Below the pieces are notes generated by a model that saw only the letters and a program-made list of their open reading frames with translations, was not told where the DNA came from and searched no databases. A stretch of DNA of 14,490 nucleotides from CAZAEL01 sp964484135 (GTDB taxonomy: Bacteria > Elusimicrobiota > Elusimicrobia > FEN-1173). Each line of letters begins with the position of its first letter. Within the stretch, counting starts at the first letter, position 1. The translations under genes and the position numbers were made by a program. This document shows, piece after piece, positions 12,421 through 14,490 of the stretch. The DNA is taken from NCBI GenBank assembly GCA_964484135.1, contig CAZAEL010000055.1, positions 1 through 14,490 of the forward strand, read 5' to 3'.

Positions 12421-13836
12421 TTGTCCACGCCTCCGGACCAGGAAGTCCCGCTCGACAATTTGGCCCTGGGGGGCGACGCGGTGGGCCGCTTGAAAGGCGG
12501 CGACGGGCCCGCCGACTCCCGGCAGGTGGTGTTCGTGCCCTTCGGCGCGCCCGGAGACCGGGCCGTGCTCCACCGCTGGGAGCAACGCAAAAACTTCGCC
12601 CGCGGCTGGATTCAATCTTTGGCCGCGCCCGCCCCGCACCGGACTTCCCCCCCCTGCCCCCACTTCTACAAACCCGGCGACGCGCCCGACGCGGTTTGCG
12701 GCGGGTGCAACTGGCAGCACCTGGCCTACGAATTCCAGACCCGATCCAAGCGCCAGCTCCTGATCGAGGCCTTCCAGCGGCTGGGCCGCATCGCCAAGCC
12801 CGCGGTGGAGGAGACCCTGTCCGCCCCGGCCCCCTGGCGGTACCGCAACAAGGTCCAGATCCCCTTCGCCCCGGACAGCGCGGGCGGGCTCCGGGCCGGG
12901 TTCTACGCGCCCAACAGCCACCGCATCGTGCCCTTCGACGACTGCCTGGTGCAGACCGAGGAATCGGTCCGCGTCTTCAAGGCCGTGCTGGACTGGTTCC
13001 GGCAGAACCCCGCGCCCGCGTACGACGAGGACAGCCGCCGCGGCTGGCTCAGGCACCTCCTGGTCCGCACCAACAGCCAGAACGAGGCCCTCGTCGCGCT
13101 CATCACCAAGGGCGACAACTTCCCCAAGGCCGTGGCCTTCGCCGAGCACCTGACCAAGCAATGCCCGTCCGTCAAAAGCCTGTTCCAGAACGTCAACCCG
13201 CGGGAAGACCACGTGATCCTGGGCCCGGAATGGCGCCACCTCCACGGCAAGCATTACCTCACCGAGACCCTGCTGGGCCTGCGGTTCCGCCTGTCGCCGG
13301 GGTCCTTCTTCCAGGTCAACAGCCCGGCCGCCGAAATCCTCTATAAGAAAGTGGAATCCTTCATCGAGCCCACGCCCGAGGAGTCGGTGCTGGAGTTGTA
13401 TTCGGGCGTGGGCGCCATCGCCCAGCTTTTGGCCAAACGGTCCCGGTTCGTCTGGGGCGTGGAGGAAAACCCCGCGGCCGTGGCCGACGCCATCGAGAGC
13501 GCCAAATGGAACACCTTGAAAAACGTCAAGTTCGTGCAGGACCGGTGCGAAACCGCCCTGGCCCGGGGCCGGTTTAAAAAAGGCCTCAACGACCGCCTGG
13601 CCGCGGTGGTGCTGGACCCGCCCAGGGCCGGGTGCGAACAGCACGTGCTCCGGGCCGTGATCCGCCTCGCCCCACGCAAAATCGTGTACGTCTCCTGCGA
13701 CCCGGCCACTTTGGCGCGGGACGCCCGGTACCTGGCCACGGGCGGGTACCTCCTGCGCCGCTCCGCGCCCGTGGACCTTTTCCCCCAAACCTCCCACATT
13801 GAAAGCGTGTCCCTGTTCGCCCGTTCGCACCCGTGA
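12421..13836 (+). CDS. rlmD: 23S rRNA (uracil-5-)-methyltransferase, RlmD/RumA family
   Basis: A 471-residue SAM-dependent RNA m5U methyltransferase. An amino-terminal TRAM-like part (LALGGDAVGRL ... VVFVPFGAPGD, about 10-50) precedes a [4Fe-4S] site of Cys79, Cys93, Cys96 and Cys175. The SAM loop is ELYSGVGAIA (325-334), then DPPRAG (399-404), the catalytic Cys426 in YVSCDPATLARD and the base Glu461 in SHIES. The first cysteine interval is 13 residues, wider than the five usual in E. coli RumA. The TTG start at 12421 has no clear SD; a GTG at 12481 would remove part of the TRAM domain, so TTG is preferred. Whether it modifies U1939, U747 or a tRNA (TrmA-like) cannot be told from sequence alone. 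Confidence 0.9.
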   Translation: MSTPPDQEVPLDNLALGGDAVGRLKGGDGPADSRQVVFVPFGAPGDRAVLHRWEQRKNFARGWIQSLAAPAPHRTSPPCPHFYKPGDAPDAVCGGCNWQHLAYEFQTRSKRQLLIEAFQRLGRIAKPAVEETLSAPAPWRYRNKVQIPFAPDSAGGLRAGFYAPNSHRIVPFDDCLVQTEESVRVFKAVLDWFRQNPAPAYDEDSRRGWLRHLLVRTNSQNEALVALITKGDNFPKAVAFAEHLTKQCPSVKSLFQNVNPREDHVILGPEWRHLHGKHYLTETLLGLRFRLSPGSFFQVNSPAAEILYKKVESFIEPTPEESVLELYSGVGAIAQLLAKRSRFVWGVEENPAAVADAIESAKWNTLKNVKFVQDRCETALARGRFKKGLNDRLAAVVLDPPRAGCEQHVLRAVIRLAPRKIVYVSCDPATLARDARYLATGGYLLRRSAPVDLFPQTSHIESVSLFARSHP

Positions 13837-14342
13837 CGCCGGTTTTGCGCTTTCTTCCCATGGACGAGGGCTGGGAGAAGGCCCTGCAGGACATCCCGGG
13901 GCTGGCCCGGGAGCGGGGGCTGGTGTTCGGCAAGAACGCGTCCCTGGTCCCCCGACGGATACAGGACGTTCTGGACGTGCTCCGGCGGTCCCCCCGCGAA
14001 AAACCCTGGGGCGGGTACCTGGTGGCGGACAACACCACCAGCAAGGTGGTGGCCACCTGCGTCTTCGCCGCGCCGCCGCGGGACGGAAGCGCCGAATTTT
14101 TCTGTTTTTTGTTCCCGGGTTTTGAAAAAGGCCACCACCACGTGTCCATGCTCCGGCACCTGGCGCAGATCGCCTTCTCCCGGCAGGTCCAAACGGTGAT
14201 CTGCCGCAGCTCCCCGGGGGAGACGTCCTGGACCCAGGCCCTGGAGCGGGCCGGTTTCCGCCGCGCCGGCGACACCCCGGGCGCGGCGGACGGCGCGGTC
14301 TGGCGGTGGGAACTGCGCCCTGAAAACCCTTCCCCCGCCTGA
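13833..14342 (+). CDS. GNAT-like acetyltransferase family protein
   Basis: A 169-residue protein whose second half has the pattern of a GNAT fold: a strand (GGYLVADNTTSKVVATCVFA, about 60-80), a strand (AEFFCFLFPGF), then a loop-helix (GHHHVSMLRHLAQIAF) at the acetyl-CoA binding position, a strand (VQTVICRSS) and a final helix plus GFRRAGD. The acetyl-CoA loop lacks the classic Q/R-x-x-G-x-G/A form, so activity is uncertain. The GTG at 13833 overlaps the methyltransferase stop as GTGA, so translation is coupled; an ATG at 13860 is the alternative. It may act on the translation machinery like RimI-type enzymes, but that rests only on its neighbour. Confidence 0.65.
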   Translation: MTPVLRFLPMDEGWEKALQDIPGLARERGLVFGKNASLVPRRIQDVLDVLRRSPREKPWGGYLVADNTTSKVVATCVFAAPPRDGSAEFFCFLFPGFEKGHHHVSMLRHLAQIAFSRQVQTVICRSSPGETSWTQALERAGFRRAGDTPGAADGAVWRWELRPENPSPA

Positions 14343-14396
14343 CGGGAAGCGCCCCGGCCGCCGCAAAAAAATACTCCGCGGTACGAAATCTTTTAC

Positions 14397-14490
14397 CCCC
14401 GTGCAGGCGCTATGAGACGAGGATTTTTTGGTTTTGTGTTTTTGGGTCCCCCTGTGGCGTATCGAGCACGCCGTTTTGGCGGAGACGGAG
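14397..14490 (+). repeat. 5' end of a structured element (copy 3), cut by the window end
   Basis: These 94 bases match 3666-3759 with three differences (two adjacent in the GCG-TC/CT-ATG stretch, one in TTTC/TTGGG). The copy includes the full left arm of the junction stem (14469-14482) and stops inside the first inner hairpin. It begins 54 nt after the GNAT-like gene; 14343-14396 shows no gene and no convincing terminator. Confidence 0.8.

Noticed and set aside
13833..14342. GNAT-like protein as a PanZ/PanM-type PanD maturation factor
   Set aside because: It is on the opposite strand, coupled to rlmD rather than panD, and PanZ is known from enterobacteria; nothing in the sequence supports the link.

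Overview
This is a high-GC, gene-dense bacterial window carrying two converging sets of genes and several families of dispersed, hairpin-forming repeats. The host cannot be named from the sequence. The aerobic-type succinate dehydrogenase, the TMTC-like membrane/TPR protein and the repeat load would fit an uncultured Gram-negative lineage (Elusimicrobiota- or Omnitrophota-like, or a deltaproteobacterial relative), but this is a weak guess.

Layout. 1-260 holds no gene: it contains the 3' part of a structured repeat, then two small palindromic repeats. 261-3565 (minus) holds a TMTC-like polytopic TPR protein translationally coupled to a large ABC-2-like permease. 3566-3941 is non-coding and carries the one complete copy of the structured element. 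3942-11900 (minus) looks like one long operon: sdhC, sdhD, sdhA, a cobalamin-binding-like protein, sdhB, a lone receiver-domain response regulator, a single-pass membrane protein, panD, an M50-like membrane protease, a dolichol/phytol-kinase-like enzyme and an ABC ATPase. Most junctions overlap by 1-4 nt or are separated by fewer than 20 nt. 11901-12116 is a divergent promoter region. 12117-14342 (plus) holds a DUF1805 (YunC) protein, an RlmD/RumA-type 23S rRNA uracil methyltransferase and a GNAT-like protein, behind a near-consensus sigma-70 promoter. 14343-14490 is non-coding and ends inside another copy of the structured element.

Function. The sdh genes encode a complete four-subunit succinate:quinone oxidoreductase linking the TCA cycle to the quinone pool. 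Both anchors carry matching histidine pairs, suggesting a two-heme enzyme. panD makes beta-alanine for pantothenate/CoA. The protease, lipid-kinase-like enzyme, ABC ATPase, ABC permease and TMTC-like protein point to envelope or lipid-carrier work. The ABC ATPase and its likely permease are separated by the structured repeat and the TMTC-like gene.

Most notable non-coding content. A roughly 270-nt element can be folded by eye into a three-way junction followed by three hairpins. Parts of it occur three times (window start, 3666-3934, window end), with compensatory base changes between copies. A second, palindromic repeat sits in frame at the start of sdhD and also exactly fills the gap before the ABC ATPase gene, where it appears to supply that gene's ribosome binding site.
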